A stretch of DNA of 64,000 nt from assembly GCA_031277795.1 (NCBI GenBank), contig JAITLQ010000004.1, positions 165,783-229,782 of the forward strand, given 5' to 3'. The notes below the pieces were generated by a model. The model saw nothing but the letters and a program-made list of their open reading frames with translations. It did no database searches and was not told the DNA's origin. Both the position numbers and the translations under genes were made by a program. The stretch is from Arthrobacter sp. GTDB taxonomy: Bacteria > Actinomycetota > Actinomycetes > Actinomycetales > Micrococcaceae. This document shows, piece by piece, positions 1-12,417 of the stretch (positions are counted from its first letter, which is position 1; every line of letters starts with the position of its first letter).

Positions 1-912
1 TTCGACTCCATGGGTGCCGAGGGCGCGGGTAGCTACAGCACCGCCTTCTTCGGCGCCGCCCTGGCCGGCCTGTTCCTCTTCTACGGTTTCGAGGCCTGCG
101 GCGACGTGGCCGAGGAAGTGGAGAACCCCGCCAAGCGCATCCCCGTGGCCATGATCATGACCATCCTGGTGGGCGGCGTCTCGGCGCTCTTCTCCTTCGG
201 CGGCTACGTGCTTGCCGCCCCGAACCTGCAGGAGATCGTCTCCGGCGAGGACCCGGATCCCATCCCGAGCATCCTCGATTCCACGGTGGGCCCCATCGGC
301 ACCAAGGTCTTCCTGATCATCGCCGTGACGGCGTTTATCTCCTGCGTGCTCAGCCTGCAAGCCGCGGCCAGCCGCCTGCTCTACTCCTTCGCCCGCGACG
401 GCATGCTGCCGGGGCACAAGTGGCTCTCCAAGGTCTCCGAGCGCACGCAGGTCCCCACCAACGCGCTCATCGTGGCCTGCACCGTCCCCGGCGTGCTCGC
501 CGTCATCGTGTGGATCAACCCGGCGCTCATGGTGCCGATCACGGGCTTTGCGGTCCTCGGCATCTACTGCGCGTTCCAGTCGGTGGTCCTGGCCTCGCTG
601 CGCCAGCGCATCAAGGGCTGGAAGCCGGCGGGTCCGTTCTCGCTCGGCCGGTGGGGCCTCGTCGTCAACGTCGTGGCCCTGGCCTACGGGCTCTTCGCGA
701 TGTTCCTGCTGGCCAAGCCGGGCAACACCGGTGACTTCTGGGCCGACTACGTGGTGCTCATCGGCCTCGTGGTCGTGGCCGGCTCCGGCATCCTCTACCT
801 GAGCATCGCCCGCCCCGACCGCGTTTCGGATGCCCCCGAGGGCGACGCGATGATCGTGGCCGAGCAGATCCGCGCCCTGACGAGCAAGGCCCAGGACAAG
901 GTCAGCGCCTGA
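1..912 (+). CDS. APC-superfamily amino acid permease, C-terminal part
   Basis: Open from the first base, so the start lies upstream of the window; about 303 residues remain. The fragment is a polytopic membrane protein with at least six hydrophobic segments. It shows the APC-family pattern GFEACGDVAEEVENPAKRIP near its beginning (the region after TM6 of APC transporters), followed by the RLLYSFARDGMLP motif typical of this superfamily. Transport is expected to be proton-coupled uptake of an amino acid or polyamine at the cytoplasmic membrane; the substrate cannot be read from the sequence. The tail after the last helix is a short soluble extension. A strong hairpin terminator follows 28 nt after the stop codon. 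Family sure, substrate unknown. Confidence 0.9.
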   Translation, partial: FDSMGAEGAGSYSTAFFGAALAGLFLFYGFEACGDVAEEVENPAKRIPVAMIMTILVGGVSALFSFGGYVLAAPNLQEIVSGEDPDPIPSILDSTVGPIGTKVFLIIAVTAFISCVLSLQAAASRLLYSFARDGMLPGHKWLSKVSERTQVPTNALIVACTVPGVLAVIVWINPALMVPITGFAVLGIYCAFQSVVLASLRQRIKGWKPAGPFSLGRWGLVVNVVALAYGLFAMFLLAKPGNTGDFWADYVVLIGLVVVAGSGILYLSIARPDRVSDAPEGDAMIVAEQIRALTSKAQDKVSA

Positions 913-940
913 TCCACCTGCTTCCCTCCCCGGATGCACC

Positions 941-968
941 GGAGGCCCCGCCTGATGGCGGGGCCTCC
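941..968 (+). terminator. Rho-independent terminator after the permease
   Basis: Perfect 12-bp GC-rich stem (941-952 with 957-968) around a TGAT loop, followed by a T-rich stretch. It closes the permease transcript. Confidence 0.85.
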
Positions 969-990
969 TTTGGTGTGTGGGGTTTTCAGT

Positions 991-1008
991 GCCCGACGGC
1001 GGGTGGTC
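991..1008. repeat. Copy of the dispersed GCCCGACGGCGGGTGG intergenic element
   Basis: The sequence gcccgacggcgggtgg plus tc sits between two converging genes. The same core, with G or C at the central position, recurs at 9896, 54653/54672, 57486/57521 and in part at 38528, 60490 and 60541. Confidence 0.6.
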
Positions 1009-1011
1009 GCC

Positions 1012-1422
1012 TCACGCGATGGGTGCGGTCCCCGGCGCCGGCCGAACGCCTCGTTGCGAGCGCCGCCAGGAGAAGAGCGCCACGGCACCGAAGGCGATGA
1101 GCGCCCCGGGAAGACCGAGGTACAGCAGGGCCTCCGGCCCGGAGGACGCGTAGGGCAGCACGGGGACGAGCGTGGCCAGAGCCGCCGCGGTTCCGGCCAC
1201 CATCGCGGCCTTGAGCGGTCGGGTGGCGGAGGCGCCCTCCTGCGCTGCCTCCGCGATCGCGCCCACGCCGCCGGCAAACGCGCCGATGAGTCCGCCAATG
1301 ATGAGGAGCCACGGCGCGATGGAGGGGAGGTCCTCCCACGTGAGGCCTGAAGCCATGCCCCACACAAGCGCGTAGAGCGCGCCGGTTGCTGCACCGATCA
1401 TGGGCAAGAAGCGTCTCTTCAT
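1012..1422 (-). CDS. Small integral membrane protein, unknown function
   Basis: 136 residues from an ATG preceded by GGAGG at 7 nt. Four hydrophobic segments are visible (about residues 8-28, 35-57, 70-90 and 98-117), the second one very rich in Gly and Ala (GGLIGAFAGGVGAIAEA). The C-terminus is a basic cytoplasmic tail (SWRRSQRGVRP). No catalytic or binding motif is recognisable. It lies 88 nt downstream of the alpha/beta hydrolase on the same strand and could be co-transcribed with it. I do not recognise a named family; a hypothetical membrane protein is the honest call. Confidence 0.7.
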   Translation of the reverse strand: MKRRFLPMIGAATGALYALVWGMASGLTWEDLPSIAPWLLIIGGLIGAFAGGVGAIAEAAQEGASATRPLKAAMVAGTAAALATLVPVLPYASSGPEALLYLGLPGALIAFGAVALFSWRRSQRGVRPAPGTAPIA

Positions 1423-1510
1423 GGCGGTTCCTCCGAACCTCGCAGCGTTGCTGATGCCGCCAGACTACGCGCTGGACGGGGCGCCACATGCCGGGTGCCT
1501 CCGCGGTCGG

Positions 1511-3244
1511 CTACTCCTGGAAGAGGGGGATCTGCGCGTACGTGGCGATCTCCGCCTGCACGCGCTCGAGCGCGGCCGGATCGAGGGTGGACCCCGTGCT
1601 GACCTGCTCCCACCCGGTGAGGACCACGTCGCCGAAGTTGTGGCCGTAGGAGGCGGGGACCGCCTCGCTCACGAGCATGTCGAGCGTGACCTGCAGGCCT
1701 GTCACCACGGGGATCCAGTGCATCGAGGGGCTCAAGTCTGCGCTGCGTTGCTCGGGCGTGAGCCAATCGGGGCGCCGCCAGAAGAGCTCGGGCGAGAGCC
1801 ACGTGATCGGGTCGGTCGCGTGCTGGAGATAGAGGACGCGCGGGCGCTCCCACTCGCCCTGCCCTGCCGCCCCGTCGCCGGGGCGGGACATCCAGCGGAC
1901 CTGCCGCCCGCCGTCGAGCACCGGCTGCCATTCGGGGGTGCCGGCGTCGCGCTGGGACTGGAGCGTGCGCCACATCGTGGAGCCGTTGGGGCTACCGACG
2001 AGGAGCGCGCCGTCGGTGCGGGCGCGCAGCTCGTCCACGTCGGAGAAGACGGCCTGCGTGCCGTGTGCGCCGAGGCTCAGTCCGTAGGCCAGGAGCTGCG
2101 GCCGCGCGTCCACCGCGAGCTGCTTCCAGCGCGCCTCGATGGCCTCGAAGAGGGCGCGCGAGGCGTCCACCGGCGCGTCCGGGTCGAAGACGAAGGAGAC
2201 CCAGCTGGGGGTGTAGGCGTACTGCATGGAGGCGATCGCGGTGTCGCCGCCGAAGAGGTACTCGAGCGAATCGACGGTCTGCGCCTCGAGCCAACCGGAG
2301 CCCGTGGTCGTGGCGACCATGAGGACCTTGCGCTGGAAGGCTCCCGTGCGCTCGAGTTCCTTGACCACGAGATCCGCCCTGGCCTGCGTGGTCGGCGCCG
2401 ACTCGAGCCCCGCGTAGACGCGGATGGGCTCCTTGGCCGGCTGGCCCGTGATCTCGGTGATCTTGGCGGCGCTTGGCCCGCCTCCAATGAACGCCGTGCC
2501 GTGGCGGCCTAGGGTGTCCCAGGCGATGGCCGAGCCCTCGCCGGCCGAGCGATACGTGGAGGCGGGCTCGGTGACGCCCTCCTCGGGGCCGTGGTTGCTG
2601 GCGTAGAAGATGCGGTCGACGCCGGCCAGCGCGCCAGCCACGACGAGGGCGAGCCCGGCCGCGACGGTGCCGGCGGTGAGGAGGCCGGCCAGCGGCGCGC
2701 GCAGGCGGCGCGCGAAGCGGCGGTAGAGGCCGCGCACGCCCTTGCCGATGAGGAGGAAGAGCAAGGTGAGGGGGATGAAGGTCCCGAGGAATGCGCCCAC
2801 GCTGAGGCCGTTGAGCGGTTCCATGCTGACGAGCCGGCGGATCTCGTTCTGCCAGTGCAGGGCCAGCGAGGGCAGCGCGATGACGGCGACGAGCCACACG
2901 AGCGCGTAGGCGATCCACCACGACTTGCCCGGCCGCGGCAAGGTGTAGCGGCGCAGCAGGGCGGCGCGGGCCGCGCCCCACACCAGGACTCCCACGAGGT
3001 AACCGACGCCGAACGCGAGCGCCGCGAGGACGCCCTGTAGAGACGCGGGCCGGGGGAGGAATGACGGAGTGACGGAAAGGATGGCCGCCACCAGGCCGCC
3101 GATCGAGCCGGCAAGGCTTGGCACCCACCAGCGCGCGGCGGCGGGCCGGGCACGCTCGGTGGTGGGGGTGGAGGCCGGCGCGGGGGTGCCCGCCTGCGGC
3201 GTGGTGGCGGCTCGATCCTGAGTCATCCTTGAATCCTGACCCAT
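1511..3244 (-). CDS. Membrane-embedded alpha/beta-hydrolase family protein
   Basis: 577 residues from the ATG at 3244, chosen because AAGG lies 5 nt upstream; an ATG at 3226 is the alternative, and an upstream in-frame GTG would add about 26 residues without a ribosome site. After a short Pro/Ala-rich head there are five hydrophobic segments, then a soluble domain of about 330 residues with the nucleophile elbow G-L-S-L-G (in YGLSLGAHG). This matches the actinobacterial two-part family of an N-terminal membrane domain joined to an alpha/beta-hydrolase catalytic domain (Pfam Abhydrolase_9_N and Abhydrolase_9). Substrate is unknown; a cell-envelope lipid or ester is likely because the catalytic domain is tied to the membrane. 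Family assignment is from recall of these motifs. Confidence 0.88.
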   Translation of the reverse strand: MGQDSRMTQDRAATTPQAGTPAPASTPTTERARPAAARWWVPSLAGSIGGLVAAILSVTPSFLPRPASLQGVLAALAFGVGYLVGVLVWGAARAALLRRYTLPRPGKSWWIAYALVWLVAVIALPSLALHWQNEIRRLVSMEPLNGLSVGAFLGTFIPLTLLFLLIGKGVRGLYRRFARRLRAPLAGLLTAGTVAAGLALVVAGALAGVDRIFYASNHGPEEGVTEPASTYRSAGEGSAIAWDTLGRHGTAFIGGGPSAAKITEITGQPAKEPIRVYAGLESAPTTQARADLVVKELERTGAFQRKVLMVATTTGSGWLEAQTVDSLEYLFGGDTAIASMQYAYTPSWVSFVFDPDAPVDASRALFEAIEARWKQLAVDARPQLLAYGLSLGAHGTQAVFSDVDELRARTDGALLVGSPNGSTMWRTLQSQRDAGTPEWQPVLDGGRQVRWMSRPGDGAAGQGEWERPRVLYLQHATDPITWLSPELFWRRPDWLTPEQRSADLSPSMHWIPVVTGLQVTLDMLVSEAVPASYGHNFGDVVLTGWEQVSTGSTLDPAALERVQAEIATYAQIPLFQE

Positions 3245-3572
3245 CCGCGCCTTGATACCCAGGTCAAGTATCTTTCGTGACGTTTCACCTGCGGCGAAAC
3301 CGGACGTCTGCTCGGGTGGCACGGTGGACGCGGGGCCTGAGCGGTACCGACGGGATTTGAGACTGAACCAGGAGAGGACGAGCGAGCGGATTCTATCGAG
3401 ACTCCTAGGCCTCAGACTGCTATGGTTGGCCCAACTTTTGGCTTTGGCCCGAGAACATGCATTTGAGCGTGCAAATGTCTAGCGTTGGTAATTAGTGCTT
3501 GGCTGATTCTCCGCACTCAGAAACATGTCGGTGCCCTGGCTGGACAGCTATGATCAAAGAAATGGCGATGCA
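3245..3572. other. Non-coding left border of the low-GC block
   Basis: About 330 bases between the hydrolase and the SIR2 gene. Composition drops from GC-rich to near balanced around 3370-3400. It must hold the promoters of both divergent genes, but I see no clear box. It also carries the att-like match at 3341-3360. Confidence 0.6.
3341..3360. repeat. Degenerate copy of the tRNA-Ser(CGA) 3' end (possible att remnant)
   Basis: Ungapped alignment of 3341-3360 with 8270-8289 (the 3' end of tRNA-Ser) gives 16 of 20 identical bases, the last nine (gggatttga) contiguous. The two copies are direct repeats that bracket the AT-richer block. The similarity stops after this stretch. Confidence 0.4.
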
Positions 3573-6500
3573 ATGTGGATTACCGGCGACGTCGAGCTCC
3601 CTGACGAAATCCTCGACGCGCATGAGCGTGGTGAGTTGGTGTTCTTTGTCGGCGCAGGGGCTTCCGTTGAATCGCCATCAAAGCTTCCGCTATTCAGGAA
3701 CCTAGCGAAGACCCTCGCGGAGCTAGCCTCACACCCATTCTCTGAATCTGGTGGGCTTGATTTCTTTATTGGCACGTTGGAGTCGCTCGCCCAGGGGTTT
3801 GATGCTCACCAGCATGCCAAAACGCTTATATCCGACCCAGAATCTAGATTCAACCCCCTCCACCGTGCAATCGTGGATCTCGCGGGTATTGGCGGCGCGT
3901 TCCGTGTCGTTACCACCAACTATGACGATCACCTCGCAGCTGCGGCAAGAAGCGAATCCATCCAGGTTTCGGACACTTGGTATGGTCCGGCGTTGCCGAT
4001 TGGCCGCGACTTCTCCGGACTGGTCCACTTGCATGGGTCCGTGTTGAGACCTAAGGAGGAGATGATTCTCACCGATCGCGACTTCGGCCGAGCCTATATC
4101 ACCGACGCTTGGGCAGCTCGGTTTCTGCTTCCGATGTTTGATCGATTTACAGTGGTTTTCGTCGGATACAGTCACGACGATGTGATTATGCGATATCTCG
4201 CGCTTGGGCTGCCTTCTAGTGTGAGCGGCACGTCGTCAAAGCGATTCGCGTTTACGGACACTCCGACGGACAGCAAGTGGGGATATCTTGGGATTCAGCC
4301 GATTGGCTACCCGGCCGTAGGGACCGATCATCAAGCGCTAGCGGCGGCGCTAACAGCTTGGGCGGACCGAGCCAAGATGGGGAAAACCGACCACCAAGCA
4401 CGAGTAAAGGTGATCACGGGCGGCGGCACTGCATTGCCGTTTCCCGACCGTGACTACCTCAGAGCACGCCTCCGGACCACACAAGGTGCGTTGGACTTTG
4501 CACTAGCTTTAGAATCGCTGTCAGATAAAGCCAAGCTGGAGTGGTTGTCATGGCTGGAAGAGCTTCCTGAGTTTAGGGCCCTGTTTTCAACATTTGAGGT
4601 TTCAGAAGCGACGGCAGTTCTGGGTAACTGGTTTGCAAGGACGTTCATCGGGTCGACCACACTTAGTGGTGCTGCGCTCCAAACCGTGCAACGTCTCGGG
4701 CAGTCGATGACGACTTCGCTCTACCGGGCTGCGTGTCGGCTCGCTGGGAACCTCAAGAAGGTGGACGAACCTGCCGGAGAACGGTGGCAGGCACTTCTCG
4801 CGACTTCGATTCTCGGACAATCAGCTCCACTCGATACCAGCTCTCTGATGCTTCTCGCAACTGACTCGGTGCGCCCGAGTACGACGGTGCTGCGGACGGC
4901 CCTCCGCCCATTTCTCAAGCTGGAACGTGCTTGGCTCGCTGACGACTCCGCAGAAAACACGGTCCATCCCGGTGCGAAGGTCACTTGGAATTCAGGCGAC
5001 AGGGAACTATCCCAGCAGATTATGAGCGCTGTGCAGGAGTCGGATGACGGAGATCGTTCCGTCGGTCTTGTCTTGGAGAATGCCATCAGTGCAGCCTACG
5101 ACTTGCTCCATGCATACAACGGCAAGAAAGGACTCGATGCTCTGACATTTCATCGCTCCGCGATCGAACCACATGCACAAGACAGATTCCGCAATCCAAT
5201 CGACGCAATTATTGATGGCCTGCGAGAGTATGGGACAAAAGGGCTGGCGCAACGACCGGACCTTCCCGATCTGTGGTGGGAACTCGACCGGCCACTGTTT
5301 CGCCGACTGTCCCTGCATTTGTTAGCCAATGATCCGGCACGGACCGCGGACGACAAACTTCTGTGGCTCCTTGACCGAACCGGACTATACGAAGATGAAC
5401 TTAAACATGAGGTGTTTCAAGTACTCGCCGCTACGGTGGGAAGAGGATCACAGGCCCTCAAGCAACGGGTGTTGGATGTTGCCGCGATCGGCCCCGATAT
5501 TGCCGAAGACATGCCGGATCATGACCGCCACTTCGCGTACTCGAAGTTCAACTTGCTCGCATGGCTAACGCAGGCCGATCCCGAGTGGGTGGAGGCGCGG
5601 TCCGCTTTCGACGCGCTCCATTCCAAAAACCCGGACTTCGAAGTGCGTGAACATCCTGACTTCAATACCTGGATGACAAGTGGGAGTTGGGGTGGAAAAC
5701 TTCCGATGGACTCGGACGAATTTGTTCAAGCCATCGCTCAGGACTCGAGCGCTGCGCTTGAGGATCTGCTGTCCCGAGACTATTCGGAACGCCATTTCGA
5801 CCAGCCAGAATGGAATGATGCGCTCCGACTGGTGATGCTGATTGCCGAGCAAGATCCGGAAGCTGGAATACAGCTTTGGGACGCCGTTAGTATGCGCGGA
5901 GACCTTGGCGACAAGCGGAACGCCCTCCTGTACGCGATAACTTATGGCTTCGGGAAAGCCAAGTTAGGTCACTGGGCGCCCGAGGCCGTAAGACGCCTTG
6001 GTAATTTGGTGGAGCACGCGGACTCCGCCGGTGCGATCGGGCACTTTCTACTTGAGCAGATTCGGCTGCAGAAAGAAGCCGATGAGTCACTTGTGCTGGC
6101 CCAAATGCGCGAGCTGGCGCAGGCACTTTGGCGCGAGCATGGCCCTGCATTTGTGCACAGCGACGATTCGCCGCCCTTGGACTTTGCGCCGTTGTACTTG
6201 AACTCGTGGCCCGGGGATTTGGCGCAGTATTGGGCCAATGAGATTGACCGACGCTGGCAGCACCGCCGCGATGAGTGGGATGGACTCAACGTTGAAGAAA
6301 CGAACGCATTAGTCACACTTTTGAACGGCAACAGGTACGCATTGGACGCAACGCAACCAGCCATCGCCGGGGAACTGTTCTTCTATTTCGCGGCGGATGC
6401 AGATTTTGCGTCGGAACACGTGCTTCCGATTTTCAATGACCCAGTACGGCATGTATTTGCTTGGAACCCGTTTCTGCATCATCCGAGGTGGAACGACCGG

Positions 6501-7148
6501 CTTCTCTCGGCCGGCCTTTTTGATAGCATGCTCGCCGAGCTTGACCGCCTTGACGAGCTGGCAGACGAGAGTAGCCTGAGACACATTTTCTTGGACCTAG
6601 TGGCTTCGGTAGTGACATACGCGGGTATTGAGAGCAAAGATCGAGCGAAGCTGCTCGATCAGACTGTCCTCGCATCCGAAGGCACTCATGCCGCCGTGTT
6701 CGCCGAAACGGTTGGCCGATTGCTCTTCGAGGACGGCCTTGACGGTGCCGAGGTGTGGCGGAAATGGCTCCGGGAGCATCTTGAACGCAGGTTGGTGGGG
6801 CTACCTCGAGTGGCATCCGTGGAGGAACTTGAACGATGGGCAGACGTCGTTCCTGCTATGGGCGACTTCGTCCCTGCGGCAGTGGCGCTCCTTAGTGGGC
6901 GTGCCATCGGGTTGGGTGAACGATACTTCAGCCGAGATCTCCCGGAAGGCGCCCTTGAATCCCACGGTTCAGAGATCGTGGCGTTTCTCGCCGAGCGGGT
7001 GCGGAACACGATGAACCCTGACCCGATGGTCAGGTACCAAGTTCAGGACCTCGTGGAGGCGGTCAAAGCTGCGGTTGGCGATTCCGCTGCGCACCCACTG
7101 ACCGAAGCGGCATCACGAGCTGGATTCCTGGAAAGATCCGACCGCTAA
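3573..7148 (+). CDS. Large SIR2-domain protein, candidate anti-phage NAD+ hydrolase (DSR-like)
   Basis: About 1191 residues from the ATG at 3573; an in-frame ATG at 3525 would add 16, and neither has a good ribosome site. I prefer 3573 because the protein then begins MWITGDVELPDE, directly leading into the SIR2 core. Visible SIR2 motifs: FFVGAGAS (residues 24-31), TTNYDDH (114-120, with the catalytic Asn), LHGS (153-156, with the catalytic His) and FVGYSHDD (196-203). This is the SIR2_2 type found in prokaryotic defence proteins, not the zinc-containing CobB deacetylase type. The remaining roughly 900 residues are helix-rich with many Leu, Trp and acidic residues and no motif I know, similar in layout to the DSR/Sir2-HEAT proteins that sense phage and deplete NAD+. 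Base composition is clearly lower in GC than its neighbours, indicating transfer. Function in defence is inferred. Confidence 0.85.
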   Translation: MWITGDVELPDEILDAHERGELVFFVGAGASVESPSKLPLFRNLAKTLAELASHPFSESGGLDFFIGTLESLAQGFDAHQHAKTLISDPESRFNPLHRAIVDLAGIGGAFRVVTTNYDDHLAAAARSESIQVSDTWYGPALPIGRDFSGLVHLHGSVLRPKEEMILTDRDFGRAYITDAWAARFLLPMFDRFTVVFVGYSHDDVIMRYLALGLPSSVSGTSSKRFAFTDTPTDSKWGYLGIQPIGYPAVGTDHQALAAALTAWADRAKMGKTDHQARVKVITGGGTALPFPDRDYLRARLRTTQGALDFALALESLSDKAKLEWLSWLEELPEFRALFSTFEVSEATAVLGNWFARTFIGSTTLSGAALQTVQRLGQSMTTSLYRAACRLAGNLKKVDEPAGERWQALLATSILGQSAPLDTSSLMLLATDSVRPSTTVLRTALRPFLKLERAWLADDSAENTVHPGAKVTWNSGDRELSQQIMSAVQESDDGDRSVGLVLENAISAAYDLLHAYNGKKGLDALTFHRSAIEPHAQDRFRNPIDAIIDGLREYGTKGLAQRPDLPDLWWELDRPLFRRLSLHLLANDPARTADDKLLWLLDRTGLYEDELKHEVFQVLAATVGRGSQALKQRVLDVAAIGPDIAEDMPDHDRHFAYSKFNLLAWLTQADPEWVEARSAFDALHSKNPDFEVREHPDFNTWMTSGSWGGKLPMDSDEFVQAIAQDSSAALEDLLSRDYSERHFDQPEWNDALRLVMLIAEQDPEAGIQLWDAVSMRGDLGDKRNALLYAITYGFGKAKLGHWAPEAVRRLGNLVEHADSAGAIGHFLLEQIRLQKEADESLVLAQMRELAQALWREHGPAFVHSDDSPPLDFAPLYLNSWPGDLAQYWANEIDRRWQHRRDEWDGLNVEETNALVTLLNGNRYALDATQPAIAGELFFYFAADADFASEHVLPIFNDPVRHVFAWNPFLHHPRWNDRLLSAGLFDSMLAELDRLDELADESSLRHIFLDLVASVVTYAGIESKDRAKLLDQTVLASEGTHAAVFAETVGRLLFEDGLDGAEVWRKWLREHLERRLVGLPRVASVEELERWADVVPAMGDFVPAAVALLSGRAIGLGERYFSRDLPEGALESHGSEIVAFLAERVRNTMNPDPMVRYQVQDLVEAVKAAVGDSAAHPLTEAASRAGFLERSDR

Positions 7149-7478
7149 CGCCCATTCGCGGGAGAAGCCCGAGCTGATTTCCATGGAAGTTTCCCATCGT
7201 ATTGGGGAACTCGTGGGGCCGAAGAGTCCACTTGCCGTGGGTCACTCAAGGTAAGTTCGCGTCATCAGTGATCGACTTCTCTCTGCGTTCGCCTCCAGCT
7301 ACTGGACCACCGAAAACGGTGACGAACCGGAGTGTACTTTCGGTCCTATTCATTTCTTGTGGGTGCGGATTGGATCAATTCAAACTGTGGGTTTCTTAAT
7401 TGCATCCTCACTAATGGGCGCCCCATTTGCATCCAAAAAATTGTCCACATTCGCGGCACCCTGCTTTAGTATGGAGCG
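7149..7478. other. Non-coding spacer inside the island
   Basis: 330 bases, AT-richer than the chromosome around it, between the SIR2 gene and the small membrane protein. Small open frames here lack ribosome sites and coding character. No terminator-like hairpin or recognised box was found. Confidence 0.5.
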
Positions 7479-8024
7479 ATGATCTTCATCATTGCTGAGC
7501 AAGTTGTGGATGTCCGTGAGGGAGCGAGCTTCGACTGGGCGTCTCTTATTCCAACCGCAATTGTTGCCGCGATCATTTCCGGCCTGATAAATATTTTCTG
7601 GGAACGTAGAAAGCTGAGCAGGTCTGAGAAGGCAGCTGCATATTCAGGTTTTCTCCAAGCTTCCAGCAAGCGTTGGAAGGCTTTTGGCGATCGCGACGGC
7701 GCGGCTGCGAGTGGCGATGCCGAACTAGTGGCCAGACTGGACAGTCAACTGGCAGAGATTCGTGACGAGCAGTGGGGGGCGTATGCGCTTCTACAAATTG
7801 TTGGAAGTCAAGCCACTGCTGTATACGCGCTTTCGTTGATTAAGGCATTCGACGAGCGCAACAAGAATTTTCGAAACCCGGGAACGGGGAAAAACATAGG
7901 AGCAGACAAGAAGTCGGAGATGCAGAACCAATTCGTTGCGGCTGCACGTCGGGATATGGGTCTGCGGCCGCTTGATAAGGAGAAACTTAAGACGGCGTTT
8001 GAGCGCTCTCCACGAAACAAGTAA
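7479..8024 (+). CDS. Small membrane-anchored protein of unknown function
   Basis: 181 residues starting MIFIIAEQV. One clear membrane segment lies at about residues 23-41 (SLIPTAIVAAIISGLINIF), followed by a basic stretch WERRKLSRSEK and a long, mostly helical cytoplasmic part with several Lys/Arg clusters and a Lys-rich end (FERSPRNK). No known domain is recognised. It shares the lower GC of the SIR2 gene 330 nt upstream and reads in the same direction, so both were probably acquired together. It could be a partner of the SIR2 protein or simply cargo; nothing in the sequence decides this. Confidence 0.65.
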   Translation: MIFIIAEQVVDVREGASFDWASLIPTAIVAAIISGLINIFWERRKLSRSEKAAAYSGFLQASSKRWKAFGDRDGAAASGDAELVARLDSQLAEIRDEQWGAYALLQIVGSQATAVYALSLIKAFDERNKNFRNPGTGKNIGADKKSEMQNQFVAAARRDMGLRPLDKEKLKTAFERSPRNK

Positions 8025-8220
8025 TGCTAAGCGGCACAGGGAGTTGAAGCGGTCGGGACTGGTACGCCGAACACAGTGGTTCCGCTCGTGCGGTTTGACG
8101 GGCCCCAAGCTGCTGGATGAAGTGTGACGTTTCATGCAGCAATTGAAGTGGGACAGGTTTGCGTCTGAAGTATCCACGGTCATGCCGCGAGAGAAATGAG
8201 AAAACGTGTGGGCAAAGCCG
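8025..8220. other. Non-coding right border of the island
   Basis: About 200 bases with intermediate GC, no open frame with coding character and no integrase remnant. It separates the island genes from the tRNA-Ser terminator. Confidence 0.5.
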
Positions 8221-8262
8221 AAGGGCCCCGGTTCCTTGAATTCTCAAGGAACCGGGGCCCTT
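8221..8262 (-). terminator. Terminator of tRNA-Ser(CGA)
   Basis: Perfect 19-bp stem (8221-8239 with 8244-8262) with a 4-nt loop, directly downstream of the tRNA. Confidence 0.85.
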
Positions 8263-8269
8263 CGCAAAC

Positions 8270-8289
8270 GCGGTGACGGTGGGATTTGA
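8270..8289. repeat. tRNA-Ser 3' end, att-like partner of 3341-3360
   Basis: These bases cover the acceptor and T-stem end of tRNA-Ser(CGA) and align 16/20 with 3341-3360. Integrative elements commonly use the 3' end of tRNA genes as attachment site, and the island lies on exactly that side of the tRNA. Confidence 0.4.
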
Positions 8290-8358
8290 ACCCACGGTAC
8301 GGGATTACCGTACACAACATTTCGAGTGTTGCACCTTCGGCCGCTCGGACACGTCACC
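8271..8358 (-). tRNA. tRNA-Ser (anticodon CGA)
   Basis: 88-nt cloverleaf with 7-bp acceptor stem GGTGACG/CGTCACC, discriminator G, long variable arm as in serine tRNAs, anticodon loop CTCGAAA and T-loop GGTTCAAATCC. CCA is not encoded. Confidence 0.95.
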
Positions 8359-8440
8359 AGGCCCGTTCACTCTACGGCACAGGGCGCGTGAGTCCCAAAC
8401 CGGGGCGTCCCGGTCTGGTCTCACGCGCGCCAGACGCTGC

Positions 8441-8472
8441 GAAGCCCCGGCCGGCGAACCGGTCGGGGCTTC
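8441..8472 (-). terminator. Terminator downstream of tadA
   Basis: 14-bp stem with one mismatch (8441-8454 with 8459-8472) and a CGAA loop. A second hairpin with a nested stem lies just beyond it at 8384-8428. Confidence 0.6.
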
Positions 8473-8611
8473 AACATCACTCGCACCCTTGAGGTGCCTT
8501 CGACACTACGGAGCGAAGCTGGAAAATCGCTGAACAATGTGTGGGAAATGACAGGGTGTGTAAAACGAGCTCCCGCGCCGGGTCGCGGCCGAGCCCACGG
8601 CGGACACGTGC

Positions 8612-12413
<3,802 letters not shown>

Positions 12414-12417
<4 letters not shown>

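Noticed and set aside
3573..7148. CobB-type protein deacetylase
   Set aside because: No zinc-binding cysteine quartet, far too long, and motifs are of the SIR2_2 type rather than the classic sirtuin set.
7202..7399. Possible 65-residue gene between the island genes
   Set aside because: No ribosome site, ordinary base bias for non-coding sequence and no protein character; left as spacer.
3245..8270. Integrase, transposase or recombinase of the island
   Set aside because: Looked on both strands for catalytic patterns of tyrosine or serine recombinases and for insertion-sequence ends; none found.
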